Shown here: one piece after another, positions 61,801-64,000 of the stretch | How positions within the stretch are numbered: the first letter of the stretch is position 1 | Layout of the letters: the number at the start of each line of letters is the position of its first letter | From: Lepidostoma basale | Taxonomy: Eukaryota; Arthropoda; Insecta; Trichoptera; Lepidostomatidae | Length of the DNA stretch: 64,000 nt | Assembly (NCBI GenBank): GCA_022606425.2 | Contig: JAHDVF020000673.1 | Span: forward strand, 372,001 to 436,000 | Direction: 5' to 3' | Program-made: the position numbers and the translations under genes | The notes under the pieces: model-generated | What the model saw: the letters and a program-made list of their open reading frames with translations, nothing else | Database searches by the model: none | What the model was told of the DNA's origin: nothing

Positions 61801-62924
61801 GTCCGTGGCCCTCACCAGGCAGCCCTACCACATCGACCCCCTCATCATCGTAAGACACCCTATTTATTAATTGACGGTATTTTAAATACAACAATTATTT
61901 CCCAATTATTTTGATTGTGGTAGATAAGTACTTGCATATCATCATTTCATAGCCAGTAATTAATATAAGAGTAATTCATCATCAAGATAGGTTTGGAACG
62001 GAATTTGAACAATGCTTTAACAAGCTTAGAATTGACTGTAAACATGTATTATACCATACGAAATACTGTGTTTTTATTTATTCTTATATGAACAATGGTG
62101 TAAAACTCCATATTAAATAATTAAAACAAATGATTTTTATCTGTTTTCTGTAAGTTTCATTATATTTTATGAGATTGACATGTTTTCTTTTGTTGTTTAG
62201 AAAGGCGAATACTGTCATTTTAATAAAATATAATAAAACTCCCAGAAAACAGACGGTTTCATTTGTTTATATAATATGATATATTTTTACAGTTAAAATT
62301 TATTTAAATTTATAAAGGCAGAAACATACACGCGACGTGGCGTGTTTACTCCCACCACCGGCAACACGTCGATCTAGCTCGTCTGGATCGGATGGCGTGT
62401 GCGCGCATGGCGTCGCGTCGGGTGTTCGTAGTGTGATTCTGTTCATAGAAAACAATACAATTTGATTCGACTCAACACGCATCACGTGGCATCGGGTGGC
62501 GTGGCGTGTTAATAGTATGTTTCTGCCTTAACACTTATGTGATATAATATCACAATTTATTTTTATTCACTGAGAATGTCGCGACAGCTGTTTCGCTAAC
62601 CGATGTTGGCACCATCAGGTGTTTTTTGTAACACCTGATGATGCCAACATCGGTTGGCGAAACAGCTGTCGCGACATTCTCAGTGAATAGAAATAAATTA
62701 TGATATTATAACAATGTCATAAATTTTAACAGTAATAATGTTGAAGTATCATAGTGTTTCGGACAAAACAAATATTACTATTTAATATATTTAATATTTT
62801 TCAGTTGGGCCAAAGCTTGGGAGACATGGTGATATCTTTCTCAGCGTCATTTCTGTTGTATCTGTCTGTGGAGGGGCCCATCAGACAGGTCGTCAACATC
62901 ATCATCTTCTCTGGTAAAAAGTAA
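37606..62924 (+). CDS. NRF-6-like / acyltransferase-3 family membrane protein, 12 exons
   Basis: Twelve exons with matching GT-AG boundaries and phases join to 2,091 nt (696 residues). Residues 1-23 are a signal peptide. About 30-225 form the extracellular NRF domain with spaced cysteines (STCEQDL, GNFGECV, RHYCLAE, HWGLCAPQSC, NTSCQ). A first membrane helix lies at 231-252, followed by the multi-pass acyltransferase-3 region with LRFLSICFIILDHRFG, YRYIRLVPVYA, SWYIPVDFHYF, GSHTRAGPYFIGV and YGAYLVH. Family members are putative acyl transfer or lipid-handling membrane proteins; C. elegans nrf-6 affects fluoxetine response and yolk transport. The exact substrate of this one is unknown. Introns hold a U2 snRNA copy and a BEL retrotransposon. 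Exons are GC-rich at third positions, unlike the introns. The C-terminus is uncertain because a strong splice donor overlaps the stop. Confidence 0.92.
38300..38590 (-). mobile_element. Hammerhead-family repeat interrupted by LINE-A 3' end
   Basis: 38300-38372 is a minus-strand motif (CATGTTTCGAAGATTTTACA ... CATCATCGAGAGAACG); stem I arms TTCTC/GAGAA pair, stem II is weakened and GUC has become GCC. 38373-38535 is a + LINE-A C-terminal piece ending GGGGAAACGGCGTGA. The repeat's end (GGAATTCCACAATGTTAACG) follows. Confidence 0.5.
38692..38904 (-). mobile_element. SINE, nearly full length
   Basis: Reverse complement of 30352-30595 from the 3' region (GAACCCAATTACTGTACA) through anti-B-box GGAATCGAACCC to the A-box region. 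Lies in intron 1 antisense to the host gene. Confidence 0.75.
39000..39190 (+). mobile_element. LINE-A 3' end in intron 1
   Basis: QTINQLLKGGHVRSRND-like reading ending CCTCCGGAGAAACGGCGTGATGG and GTTAGTTAATTAG. Further LINE-A scraps follow at 39300-39370. Confidence 0.75.
39522..39745 (+). CDS. NRF-6-like exon 2 (residues 67-141)
   Basis: Acceptor TGTTTTAG. Starts MWDSSARGPSGLLQG and YQLGNFGECV, matching the family core 'W-lkM-DA-gk-PsGil-Gn-yqlGnfDeCl'. Ends at FDKIY, donor GTCAGT, phase 0. Intron 2 is only 125 bp. Confidence 0.9.
39871..40139 (+). CDS. NRF-6-like exon 3 (residues 142-230)
   Basis: Acceptor ATTTCCAG. Contains HWGLCAPQSCAAPELS, the paired-cysteine signature of the NRF domain, and ANTSCQIEG. 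Ends AIVF plus two bases, donor GTAAGT. A LINE-A fragment begins within about 10 nt of this donor. Confidence 0.9.
40145..40720 (+). mobile_element. LINE-A copy directly after the exon 3 donor
   Basis: Frame 40086-40457 includes LTIVIANRSLSKKAKMAVHN, YESEAWNWQKKDESR and NAVEMRPLRRMCRY. A deletion removes RWFGHMERM. It ends GGGAAGACGGCTTGATAG. Another fragment lies at 40920-41070. Confidence 0.8.
41382..41568 (+). ncRNA. U2 small nuclear RNA
   Basis: 187 nt beginning ATCGCTTCTCGGCC, the invariant U2 5' end. It carries the branch-site-pairing sequence GTAGTATC (41415-41422), the stem IIa segment CAGCTTAATATCTGATAG, the Sm site ATTTTTGG (41482-41489) and a 3' stem-loop GGCCCGGCATTGCAGTGCCGCCGGG. 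U2 pairs with the intron branch point in the spliceosome. Only a few positions differ from the insect consensus I recall (for example GGCCTGTTGGC in the stem I loop). It lies in intron 3, same strand as the host gene. No poly(A) tail or target duplication is visible, so a real gene is favoured over a retro-pseudogene; a snRNA promoter (PSE) was not identified. Confidence 0.88.
41615..42262 (+). mobile_element. SINE scraps in intron 3
   Basis: 41615-41690 is a degenerate tRNA-like head with GGTTTCGATTCCCGGCG. 42180-42262 is the SINE 3' end (GCAGTAATTGGGATCAAACG, CCTGTTGTATAAAAT). 41700-42180 between is very AT-rich with a short inverted AAAATATTTT cluster and no gene. Confidence 0.5.
42460..42560 (+). 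mobile_element. LINE-A scrap before exon 4
   Basis: GGAGGAATCGACGTGCGTGT to CATTCTCTCTGCCTATCTC: last part of the LINE-A C-terminus, ending about 27 nt before the exon 4 acceptor. Confidence 0.65.
42587..42669 (+). CDS. NRF-6-like exon 4 (residues 231-258)
   Basis: 83-nt exon, acceptor CTTTCTAG, donor GTAACT. Encodes a membrane helix, WIAGVSVGLVLLASSYHWYI. Its phases (2 in, 1 out) fit both neighbours, which supports this very short exon. Confidence 0.88.
42720..43185 (+). mobile_element. LINE fragment in intron 4
   Basis: Broken frames read DTRNNGTVNKASAVSDCLKE, ICKVEDIVRRGRQRRRYWNA (42956-43150 frame) and GRPPKRVNFNFPRE. The motif order (QICKVEDI, RRRYW, GRPPKR) matches the LINE-B-like group. 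It ends near CAGGAACTGACCAAAGG. Confidence 0.6.
43359..43549 (+). CDS. NRF-6-like exon 5 (residues 259-322)
   Basis: Acceptor TTTCTCCCAG, donor GTATCT, ends phase 0. Reads LVLAYSVLHHLRTL and LRFLSICFIILDHRFG, the start of the acyltransferase-3 domain. The usual 'GH' of the family helix is 'DH' here; the histidine is kept. Confidence 0.9.
43808..43861 (+). repeat. Left half of palindromic repeat split by BEL
   Basis: AAAACGTCTGTTTTCTTGAAG to TTATTTATGGG is the left arm of the 19100-19250 family. The right part resumes at 51757. BEL target duplication ATGGG (43857-43861 and 51757-51761) lies at the break. Confidence 0.75.
43862..45007 (-). repeat. BEL 3' LTR (1,146 bp)
   Basis: In element orientation begins TGTTTAGGCTATTTTTG and ends near GGCTGAAACA. 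The terminal about 117 bp (43887-44003) do not align with the matching part of the other LTR. Contains a 36-bp LINE-A-like 3' end at 44548-44583. Confidence 0.92.
45008..45019 (-). other. BEL polypurine tract
   Basis: AAGGGGTGGAAA on the minus strand directly abuts the 3' LTR; it primes plus-strand DNA synthesis. Confidence 0.85.
45085..50619 (-). CDS. BEL/Pao gag-pol polyprotein (1,844 codons)
   Basis: One uninterrupted frame. The chosen start is the Met at 50619 (MEQQGAKGAS), the first ATG after the primer site; an upstream in-frame ATG at 50679 lies in the LTR and would read through the primer site. Residue positions are approximate. A coiled coil with a tandem 18-residue repeat lies at 35-80. 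A DUF1759-type gag region covers 235-430 (SGEPTEWIAYKAIF). The zinc knuckle C-x2-C-x4-H-x4-C is at 489-502. The protease has LLDDGSTVTLI at 568 (DDG instead of the common D-T/S-G). RT carries YMDD at 982. RNase H acidic residues lie in VFCDSS, RLELQGA and LWTDSN (1171-1245). The integrase has the HH-CC zinc site (about 1480-1521) and the D-D-E triad in GMDYFGPI, CSDNGTN and GAWESL (1553, 1615, 1666). Everything needed for self-mobility appears present. Confidence 0.95.
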   Translation of the reverse strand: MEQQGAKGASRAPSVMSGFSTRSRMEALLWKSREQLRLTKRKAQLQAERTIFEAEEAKRKAQHQAEMTMLEAEEAHNELEFEVRSTCSDTPSLIERVSDWKSQASGVERRWTGEQRHHFSASEWPEQFESPTQAGRGESRHPGEHEGPSQSGRDPRQPQQLQYQNHQQRVYPAEQPVREFIGRQPHEGWRQMTSMEPHAENIRRPVPGSSNDSSVADRIADSIGKALSYYTGRPRVPDLPIFSGEPTEWIAYKAIFKNTTDYLKLDDCDNIYRLQKSLKGAARDAVSALLLSPDNVHDVITTLENVFGNTTHIIENTVKEVKEMRKLEENSGTHNLIQFSCKVKNLVGMLKSLNSFGHLHNPDLLTSIVSKLSNNLRALWVTDKGRNSTSDPAIVYFSNWVEDIVISAKDSGIPFYEKGYIRKEDSYNQFKNRSRNVNTMNRVGCYITSQKNFVSRNLCNKSNHTTSKCFKFKSLSIEQRWIAIKAEKLCFKCLKSGHVYFKCPKLTTSPEHKYHPLLTSRVDNSPPGAEANDQIDQQLVANTWSRNQVLLKIIPVTVYGPNGEMEIPALLDDGSTVTLIEADVARTLGIKGPVKPLSVNGIGNICSSDLSSMSISVNVKGKNEKKAYKVNARTIEDLHIPEQTVLCKSYIDKYEHLKNAPCFNGAIKPRMLIGQNNWDLIISRGLSSGPLNSVRLSRTLLGWVAMGHVPITDNRRNEICMHIRDEDPNEDLYNLIRDSFKLDEAGVTNPKICNHDKRAYEVLNKTTRLRSDNKWETGLIWKEDENYFPDSFETAKKRLDTLEKKMDKNKEFSEAYCKKMEHYIANGYARRFSDKNVLNSIDKFYLPHFAVCNPNKPGKLRIVFDAAAKSKGISLNDKLLAGPDLYNSLLGIIFKFRQHKIAFTADIQEMFLQIKIAEKDVPYQLFLWRGNNRESPPVTYAMCSMIFGAKSSPSSAQYVKNKNAEKYTEKYAEAVDAIRNKHYMDDYLDSVQSVEAAQQMIKQIRFIHDKGGFNMTSWASNSQEALKDIPPSQRSHNIVNFEEGEGMIQRTLGLQWDPKLDILFFDLSFKKIEEKIISGAQVPTKREMLKMIMTVFDPPGFLAPLTIRSKILMQNVWRSGIDWDEKLNTRNYNEWVAWLQILKEVNNVKIPRYYENKCVKVEQRQLHVFCDSSEKAMCCVAYCRVQEVTGDIKVNFIASKTKVAPIRPVSIPRLELQGALLGSRLAKTIIENHSIKYTSTHLWTDSNTVMCWLRSDARNFKTFVSHRLGEIDELVGVDCWRWLPSGENVADEGTRDTSDLDLSMEGRWFSGPDFLRKSPETWPRSKNDIRKEVDENHLELKPEVVYNIVMQPDRSCLKLHRFSKYLRALRTTAFFLRFIDLCRRDFKGQDKMNLNANDLINAEYFLVKESQYRKFYKEIAIIQKGGSLPNDSKLKHLNAFLDSKLILRLQGRVAALDDIKINTAFPIILDSKDRLSELIVMHYHEISGHAGIEHVLNNTRQKYWIINGRQLVRKISLSCQRCKINKAKPKPPQMASLPEYRLQHHIRPFTNTGMDYFGPIKTMVKRRTEKRYGVLFTCLSTRAVHIEIAENLTTDSTIMAIRRFISRRGHPSSICSDNGTNLKGAEVEMRESIAAVNQNKICDEMSSKNINWRFIPPAAPHHGGAWESLVKSIKRAFYAILKEQAPRPEVLHTLLLEAENIVNSRPLTHVSLDSRDDESLTPNHFILGYNYENPIVGVFNNDDLCLRKQWRIAQFFADKFWKRWVREYLPTLVKRTKWHETVTPIKEGDIVILCDNSLPRNTWPKGIISKTYPGADKQVRVVEIKTMRGVYRRPVTKVAILDLV
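50646..50657 (-). other. BEL primer-binding site, tRNA-Tyr type
   Basis: Minus strand TGGTCCTTCGAG is complementary to the 3' end of animal tRNA-Tyr (CTCGAAGGACCA, from memory), two bases inside the 5' LTR. The next bases (TTGGA) no longer match. Confidence 0.7.
50660..51756 (-). repeat. BEL 5' LTR (1,097 bp)
   Basis: Same ends as the 3' LTR. The block 50684-50753 replaces the unrelated and longer 43887-44003 block of the other LTR. The remainder is nearly identical, including the LINE-A-like insert at 51298-51333. Confidence 0.92.
51757..51855. repeat. Right part of palindromic repeat split by BEL
   Basis: GGTTGACATGTTTCGCC and GATAGTGCCTAAGAAAGG are the centre and right arm of the repeat that begins at 43808. 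The right GAAACATGTC motif is lost. Confidence 0.65.
51860..52716. mobile_element. piggyBac-like non-autonomous element with nested LINE-A
   Basis: TTAA flanks both ends (51856-51859, 52717-52720). Termini CCTTTAAAAGG and GGGCGTCTAAAGG are short inverted repeats. Paired GGTCCC-ACGGGACC-like blocks (52640-52705) recur at 36190-36300. The LINE-A 3' end at 52323-52570 (GRPRKTWPDQINQILKVG, SAYPCGETA, TGATGG) is inside. No transposase. Confidence 0.55.
52323..52570 (+). mobile_element. LINE-A 3' end
   Basis: Open frame 52324-52557 from SVYVNDVNGVRSRGRPRKTW to IFSAYPCGETA and the family stop. The tail is GTTTGTTGTTGTTG rather than (TTAG)n, a tail variant. Confidence 0.8.
52820..52977 (+). CDS. NRF-6-like exon 6 (residues 323-374)
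   Basis: Acceptor GCTTGCAG, donor GTAACA. Reads DLLVDSFLVLSGLLSAYGLL and FLIFYRYI; 'vDtFfflSGlL' is a family hallmark. Preceded by the 9.3-kb intron 5 that contains the BEL element. Confidence 0.92.
53090..53165 (-). mobile_element. Hammerhead-family motif in intron 6
   Basis: Minus strand: TTCTC, CCGATGA plus U, stem II GAAGG/CCTTC, GAAA, CATG, then CAGAGAA (GUC lost). Stem I arms TTCTC and GAGAA remain complementary. Core position 4 is C instead of U. Confidence 0.45.
53635..53820 (+). mobile_element. LINE-A tail followed by hammerhead-family remnant
   Basis: 53660-53738 ends GGGGAGACGGCGTGATGG with (TTAG)n. 53762-53815 has CTCCCGATGATGAAGGTGTA then ACATGTCGAGAAAAATAAAC, the motif with its stem II 3' strand and GAAA deleted. 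The rest of 53170-53635 is AT-rich; AAAACGGTGGATACGTG occurs twice (53291, 53406). Confidence 0.55.
53877..54180. repeat. Common insect repeat terminus
   Basis: CTAGCTGACCCGGCAACGCT is a frequent start of dispersed insect repeats. The following 250 bp are AT-rich and unclassified. Confidence 0.4.
54186..54490 (-). mobile_element. RTE-e01-like LINE fragment
   Basis: Minus frame 54482-54186 reads SQARWSDDIKRVAGGQWRRA and ARDTVVEVGK, the GRP-RW-DD C-terminal motif. Sister of 61024-61611. Confidence 0.65.
54536..54640 (+). mobile_element. End of small TIR element (hammerhead relative)
   Basis: AGCGAGCCTGGCGAAACCGG, TGTCGAAATAAAACC and ATCGCTTTATTTAATTATTA match 23835-23945. Confidence 0.5.
54640..54833 (-). 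mobile_element. LINE-C fragment adjoining exon 7
   Basis: Minus frame 54811-54626 contains HFFKLIRGYFENSALLEGV, the motif seen at 7780, 22830 and 33360. It reaches the exon 7 acceptor, so the polypyrimidine tract comes from transposon sequence. Confidence 0.65.
54834..55002 (+). CDS. NRF-6-like exon 7 (residues 375-431)
   Basis: Acceptor TTTTGTAG, donor GTACCC. Starts RLVPVYAMVILFTAEILPL and contains CRKNWWTNILMLSNYI ('CrknWWtNlLyinN' in the family). The intron side of the acceptor is transposon-derived (LINE-C in reverse). Confidence 0.92.
55030..56265. mobile_element. Three LINE-A pieces in intron 7
   Basis: 55030-55600 (-) is a subfamily 2 copy with a reversed tail at its left; 55632-56100 (-) is a subfamily 1 copy (tail, then MERMNEERM and RRMCGCSVHDRV readings); 56100-56265 (+) is a C-terminal scrap. 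Two tails near 55630 in the same direction mark separate insertions. Confidence 0.75.
56278..56405 (+). repeat. Short dispersed repeat
   Basis: GGGAAAGCAACGGGAAACTG to GAAACTAGCGAAGAAGAAGA; pieces recur at 30055-30150 and 39410-39460. The GAAG end suggests a LINE tail. Confidence 0.45.
56439..56638 (+). CDS. NRF-6-like exon 8 (residues 432-497)
   Basis: Acceptor GATTTTAG, donor GTAAGA, ends phase 2. Starts CMVHSWYIPVDFHYFLVS, the 'CM-qsWYL-vD-Q' family motif, then a long helix LCLLTLASVLVPALITYF. Confidence 0.92.
56995..57270. mobile_element. Hammerhead-family remnants in intron 8
   Basis: 57000-57060 keeps TTTACACCTTCATCATCGGG (stem II and core, minus strand) but lacks GAAA. 57205-57265 has a minus-strand CCGAAGAAGGACG ... 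TCCGAAACAAG arrangement. 56640-56995 is AT-rich and unassigned. Confidence 0.4.
57290..57575 (-). mobile_element. RTE-e01-like LINE fragment
   Basis: Reverse complement reads DKIRNEEIRRLIKVSDIMDR-like and GRPSKR motifs in order, in broken frames, matching 16120-16510. Confidence 0.65.
57695..58075 (+). mobile_element. MITE-1 copy
   Basis: TTAATTGTATCTCAATATAG, GGACTTATGACCTGTCATTG and GTTCAATCTACACTAGGTCC match the family; the CAAATACTGGATTTTACCC block is on the left. Confidence 0.65.
58203..58347 (+). CDS. NRF-6-like exon 9 (residues 498-546)
   Basis: Acceptor ATTGTACAG, donor GTAAAT, phase 0. Reads YIYIGSHTRAGPYFIGVITG, the 'y-kp-tRa-pY-iGi--Gy' family motif, and ends TKKIST. Confidence 0.92.
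58478..58736. mobile_element. MITE with about 65-bp inverted ends, hAT-like tips
   Basis: CAGTGGCGGTA at 58478 and TACCGCCACTG at 58736, then AACCCGGCTT... and ...AAACCGGGCTTC with TTTTGATTCAAAATTTC on the right complementary to the left. No 8-bp target duplication was found. 58880-58930 is a piece of another CAGTGGCGT-type repeat in reverse. Confidence 0.6.
59000..59165. mobile_element. Inverted pair of hammerhead-like motifs, CATGTTTG subtype
   Basis: CAAACATGTTTCGAGACAGAGACG...CTCAGTGCAGAAAT faces ATTTCTGCACTGAGGAATGG...TGAAACATGTTTG. Each holds CTGAG-A, GAAA and CAUG; the triplet is GUU. Same architecture as 62533-62725 with different arms. Confidence 0.5.
59195..59345 (-). mobile_element. 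jockey-like LINE scrap before exon 10
   Basis: Minus frame reads RRLFEALVCSNLKYCSIIWD, the 'l-rSlLeYasvvW-P' motif that follows RT in many LINEs. Confidence 0.55.
59442..59631 (+). CDS. NRF-6-like exon 10 (residues 547-609)
   Basis: Acceptor ACTCCACAG, donor GTAAGT. A helix VIGAVVSLGVLLAAMASG, then LEASFYAALHRPAWAAALCL ('a-y-al-R-aWal-l-w' in the family). Confidence 0.9.
60284..61023. repeat. 88-bp satellite array, about 8.4 units
   Basis: The word CGTTGCC recurs exactly every 88 bp from 60301 to 61005 (nine occurrences). Units 2-8 are almost identical; the first and last are diverged. One site (CTTATCATC or CTTATCGTC) alternates A,A,G,G,A,A,G,G, which points to a 352-bp four-unit block copied once. 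Lies in intron 10. Degenerate related words occur upstream to about 60060. Confidence 0.9.
61024..61611 (-). mobile_element. RTE-e01-like LINE, open 195-codon C-terminus
   Basis: Frame 61611-61024 is intact: IGLGWAAYGNLKKFF, CVLPVLTYGAETLTLT, RLSDRIRNTEIRRRSGVTDV, KLKWSFAGHVARL, RGRPPTRWSDDI and SMGETYVQQW. This is the post-RT part of an RTE-e01-type polyprotein. It abuts the satellite array. Confidence 0.85.
61707..61849 (+). CDS. NRF-6-like exon 11 (residues 610-657)
   Basis: Acceptor TTTTTACAG, donor GTAAGA. Reads ILSWKPWVPLGKLVYGAYLV ('fLsw--w-PLsrLtY-aYLvH' in the family) and ends DPLII. Confidence 0.92.
62095..62265. mobile_element. Palindromic MITE-like repeat, eroded
   Basis: TTTCATTATATTTTATGAGA, GACATGTTTTC and AGAAAGGCGAATACTGTC, then AATAAAACTCCCAGAAAACAG. 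Both GAAAC boxes are mutated. Confidence 0.55.
62315..62529. mobile_element. 215-bp MITE with 15-bp TIRs
   Basis: AAGGCAGAAACATAC at 62315 and GTATGTTTCTGCCTT ending 62529. The interior repeats GTGGCGTG and is CpG-rich, unlike its neighbours. Target duplication not resolved. Confidence 0.6.
62583..62618 (-). ncRNA. Hammerhead-like motif, left arm copy (core mutated)
   Basis: Minus strand CUGAUGG, U, stem II GCCAAC-AUCG-GUUAGC, GAAA, CAGCUGUC. The last core base is G instead of A, so inactivity is likely. Confidence 0.45.
62635..62670 (+). ncRNA. Hammerhead-like ribozyme motif, right arm copy
   Basis: CUGAUGA (62635-62641), one extra U, stem II GCCAAC (62643-62648) with GUUGGC (62653-62658), GAAA (62659-62662), then CAGCUG and the GUC triplet ending 62670. 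Stem I is weak in a single copy (one C-G pair, then gaps). The self-complementary CAGCUG loop suits a dimeric hammerhead. Activity unproven. Confidence 0.5.
62805..62924 (+). CDS. NRF-6-like exon 12 (residues 658-696 and stop)
   Basis: Acceptor ATTTTTCAG. Last helix MVISFSASFLLYLSVEGPIR then IIIFSGKK and TAA at 62922-62924. AAAAAGTAAGT at 62917-62925 is also a near-perfect donor (cut after 62920), so an extra downstream exon is possible; none was recognised to 64000. ATAAA at 63424 lies inside a LINE-C tail and is not convincing as this gene's poly(A) signal. Confidence 0.8.
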   Translation: MGQSLGDMVISFSASFLLYLSVEGPIRQVVNIIIFSGKK

Positions 62925-63245
62925 GTGGTAAACGGATCAATTTGTAAAATGTCGATATCCGTTTAATTGTTTATAATTATTGCCTTCCATGCCACCTGAC
63001 GATAATAATGTGTAACAACTTCACATACCTACGACGTGTTTTTTCGCACCACCTCGCCGATCGACTCAGACAAACAGTCCACACCTTTCTACAGTGAGAC
63101 TATCCTAAACGAATAGTCGACTCTTCGAAGTACTTTTGGAATTAATTATAAATTTAAGCTTATATATAAATTCACGATATGTTGACGCTTCTCTCGATTC
63201 TTAATTTGTCCGAAGAGAGCCACAAACATATTAAAGCATTTTTTT
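62925..63245. other. Region after the NRF-6-like stop
   Basis: 3' UTR or intron if the gene continues. No clear AATAAA was found and no further exon was recognised. Confidence 0.4.
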
Positions 63246-63249
63246 TTAC

Positions 63250-63605
63250 TTATACAGCCGATGCCGTCCACTGCTGAACCTTTCCCAAACTTCTCCACAT
63301 ACTCCTATACTGTATTCCTAATGTCGAACCATCACTAATGCGTTCCTGGTATTATGTTGTATGTGTATAATATTTGACCTGTACTCAATAGATGCCTTTG
63401 CTGTTTGTAATGTCTTTTGAGTAAATAAACTGATTTGATTTGATTTGATCTTGTGCCTTCTGCATCCAGTCATCAGTATTTTTTTCTAATGTTATCAGAT
63501 CCTCGTGTGAGGAGTCTCCTTCTGCTTCTTTTGTCCTCGCGAGGTTTCCAATCTTCTATCCTTCTGGCCCATCTATGATCTACGAGAACCAATCTGAAAA
63601 AATAC
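63250..63605 (-). mobile_element. RTE-like LINE 3' end with LINE-C inserted
   Basis: GCCGATGCCGTCCACTGCTG and, after a gap, TTGTGCCTTCTGCATCCAGT are contiguous in the RTE copy at 61024-61150. The gap (about 63310-63450, +) is a LINE-C 3' UTR ending ACTGATTTGATTTGATTTG. Confidence 0.65.
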
Positions 63606-63654
63606 AAATATATTAACGTTGATAATTGAAATTTCTTGGTTGAAATTTACAATA

Positions 63655-63975
63655 TTTTTTTATTTTTTGAATGTATACAAATACTTGTAGACAAATACTG
63701 GATTTTACCCATAATGATTACAAATAATCTTAACAGATGGCGCTAGTGTAGATTGACCTAAAAATGTGAAGTGTTCTTAATATAGTAGCATATATACATC
63801 TTTCAAAAATTTGTCAGACGTGGTAGTCGTAAGAAGGGCGGAATGGGGAATGCTGTTAACATAAAGTGATCGTTTAACTTAACCAATGACAGGTCCTGTA
63901 AATGCCTCGACTACCATATTCTGTTTCCAAAAAAACAATTTACATCTTCGTCTCTATTGAGATACAACTAATCCT
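63655..63975 (-). mobile_element. MITE-1 copy
   Basis: CAAATACTGGATTTTACCC, AGATGGCGCTAGTGTAGATT, AACCAATGACAGG and the terminus TCTCTATTGAGATACAACT. Longer than the 17638 copy. Confidence 0.7.
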
Positions 63976-64000
63976 TACAATATTTTAAATCAATTTAAAA

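Larger units (their letters stand above)
62533..62725. mobile_element. Long hairpin: two facing hammerhead-family copies
   Basis: Arms of about 90 bp (62533-62623 and 62632-62725), with about three mismatches in the inner 70 bp, separated by a loop of fewer than 10 bp. Each arm has a CAGCTGTC-type motif. Located about 80 bp before the exon 12 acceptor. Confidence 0.75.

Overview
The window reads as AT-rich, intron-dominated nuclear DNA of an insect, most probably a moth or butterfly. That placement is inference. It rests on the mix of non-LTR retrotransposons (including copies close to the lepidopteran RTE-e01 type), a BEL/Pao LTR retrotransposon, a mariner, tRNA-derived SINEs and GT-AG introns. 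No prokaryotic features were seen.

One host gene is well supported. It runs on the + strand from 37606 to 62924 in 12 coding exons (2,091 nt of CDS, 696 codons plus stop). It encodes a secreted-N-terminus, multi-pass membrane protein of the 'nose resistant to fluoxetine' (NRF-6) / acyltransferase-3 family. Every junction is GT-AG and every reading-frame phase matches. Its exons are GC-rich islands in AT-rich introns crowded with transposons. Intron 3 carries a well conserved U2 snRNA gene or very young copy (41382-41568). Intron 5 carries an essentially complete BEL/Pao element on the opposite strand (43862-51756; two LTRs, tRNA-Tyr-type primer site, polypurine tract, 5-bp target duplication, one open gag-pol frame of 1,844 codons).

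The first 37.6 kb is intergenic or belongs to an undetected gene. It is a mosaic of mobile-element pieces. LINE-A has a (TTAG)n tail and about 25 fragments on both strands. LINE-B has a (GAA)n tail and includes the RT fragment at 1-660. LINE-C has a (TGATT)n-like tail. There are also RTE-e01-like pieces, CR1/L2-like pieces, a SINE family with A and B boxes, a mariner pseudogene (20572-21867), pogo/Tigger pieces, piggyBac-like elements bounded by TTAA, and hAT-like elements with 8-bp target duplications. Several nestings give a relative order of insertion. Isolated GC-rich islets (about 1520-1850, 8840-9110, 14560-14775, 24955-25100, 31270-31530) are not explained by these repeats.

The most unusual signal is a set of small repeats, often arranged as inverted pairs, whose centres match the hammerhead-ribozyme plan: stem I, CUGANGA, stem II, GAAA, a tiny self-complementary stem III (CAUG or CAGCUG), then GUC. 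The best copies are at 11576-11607 (-), 14293-14323 (+) and 62635-62670 (+). All examined copies share one extra nucleotide between CUGANGA and stem II, so catalytic activity is a hypothesis, not a conclusion.
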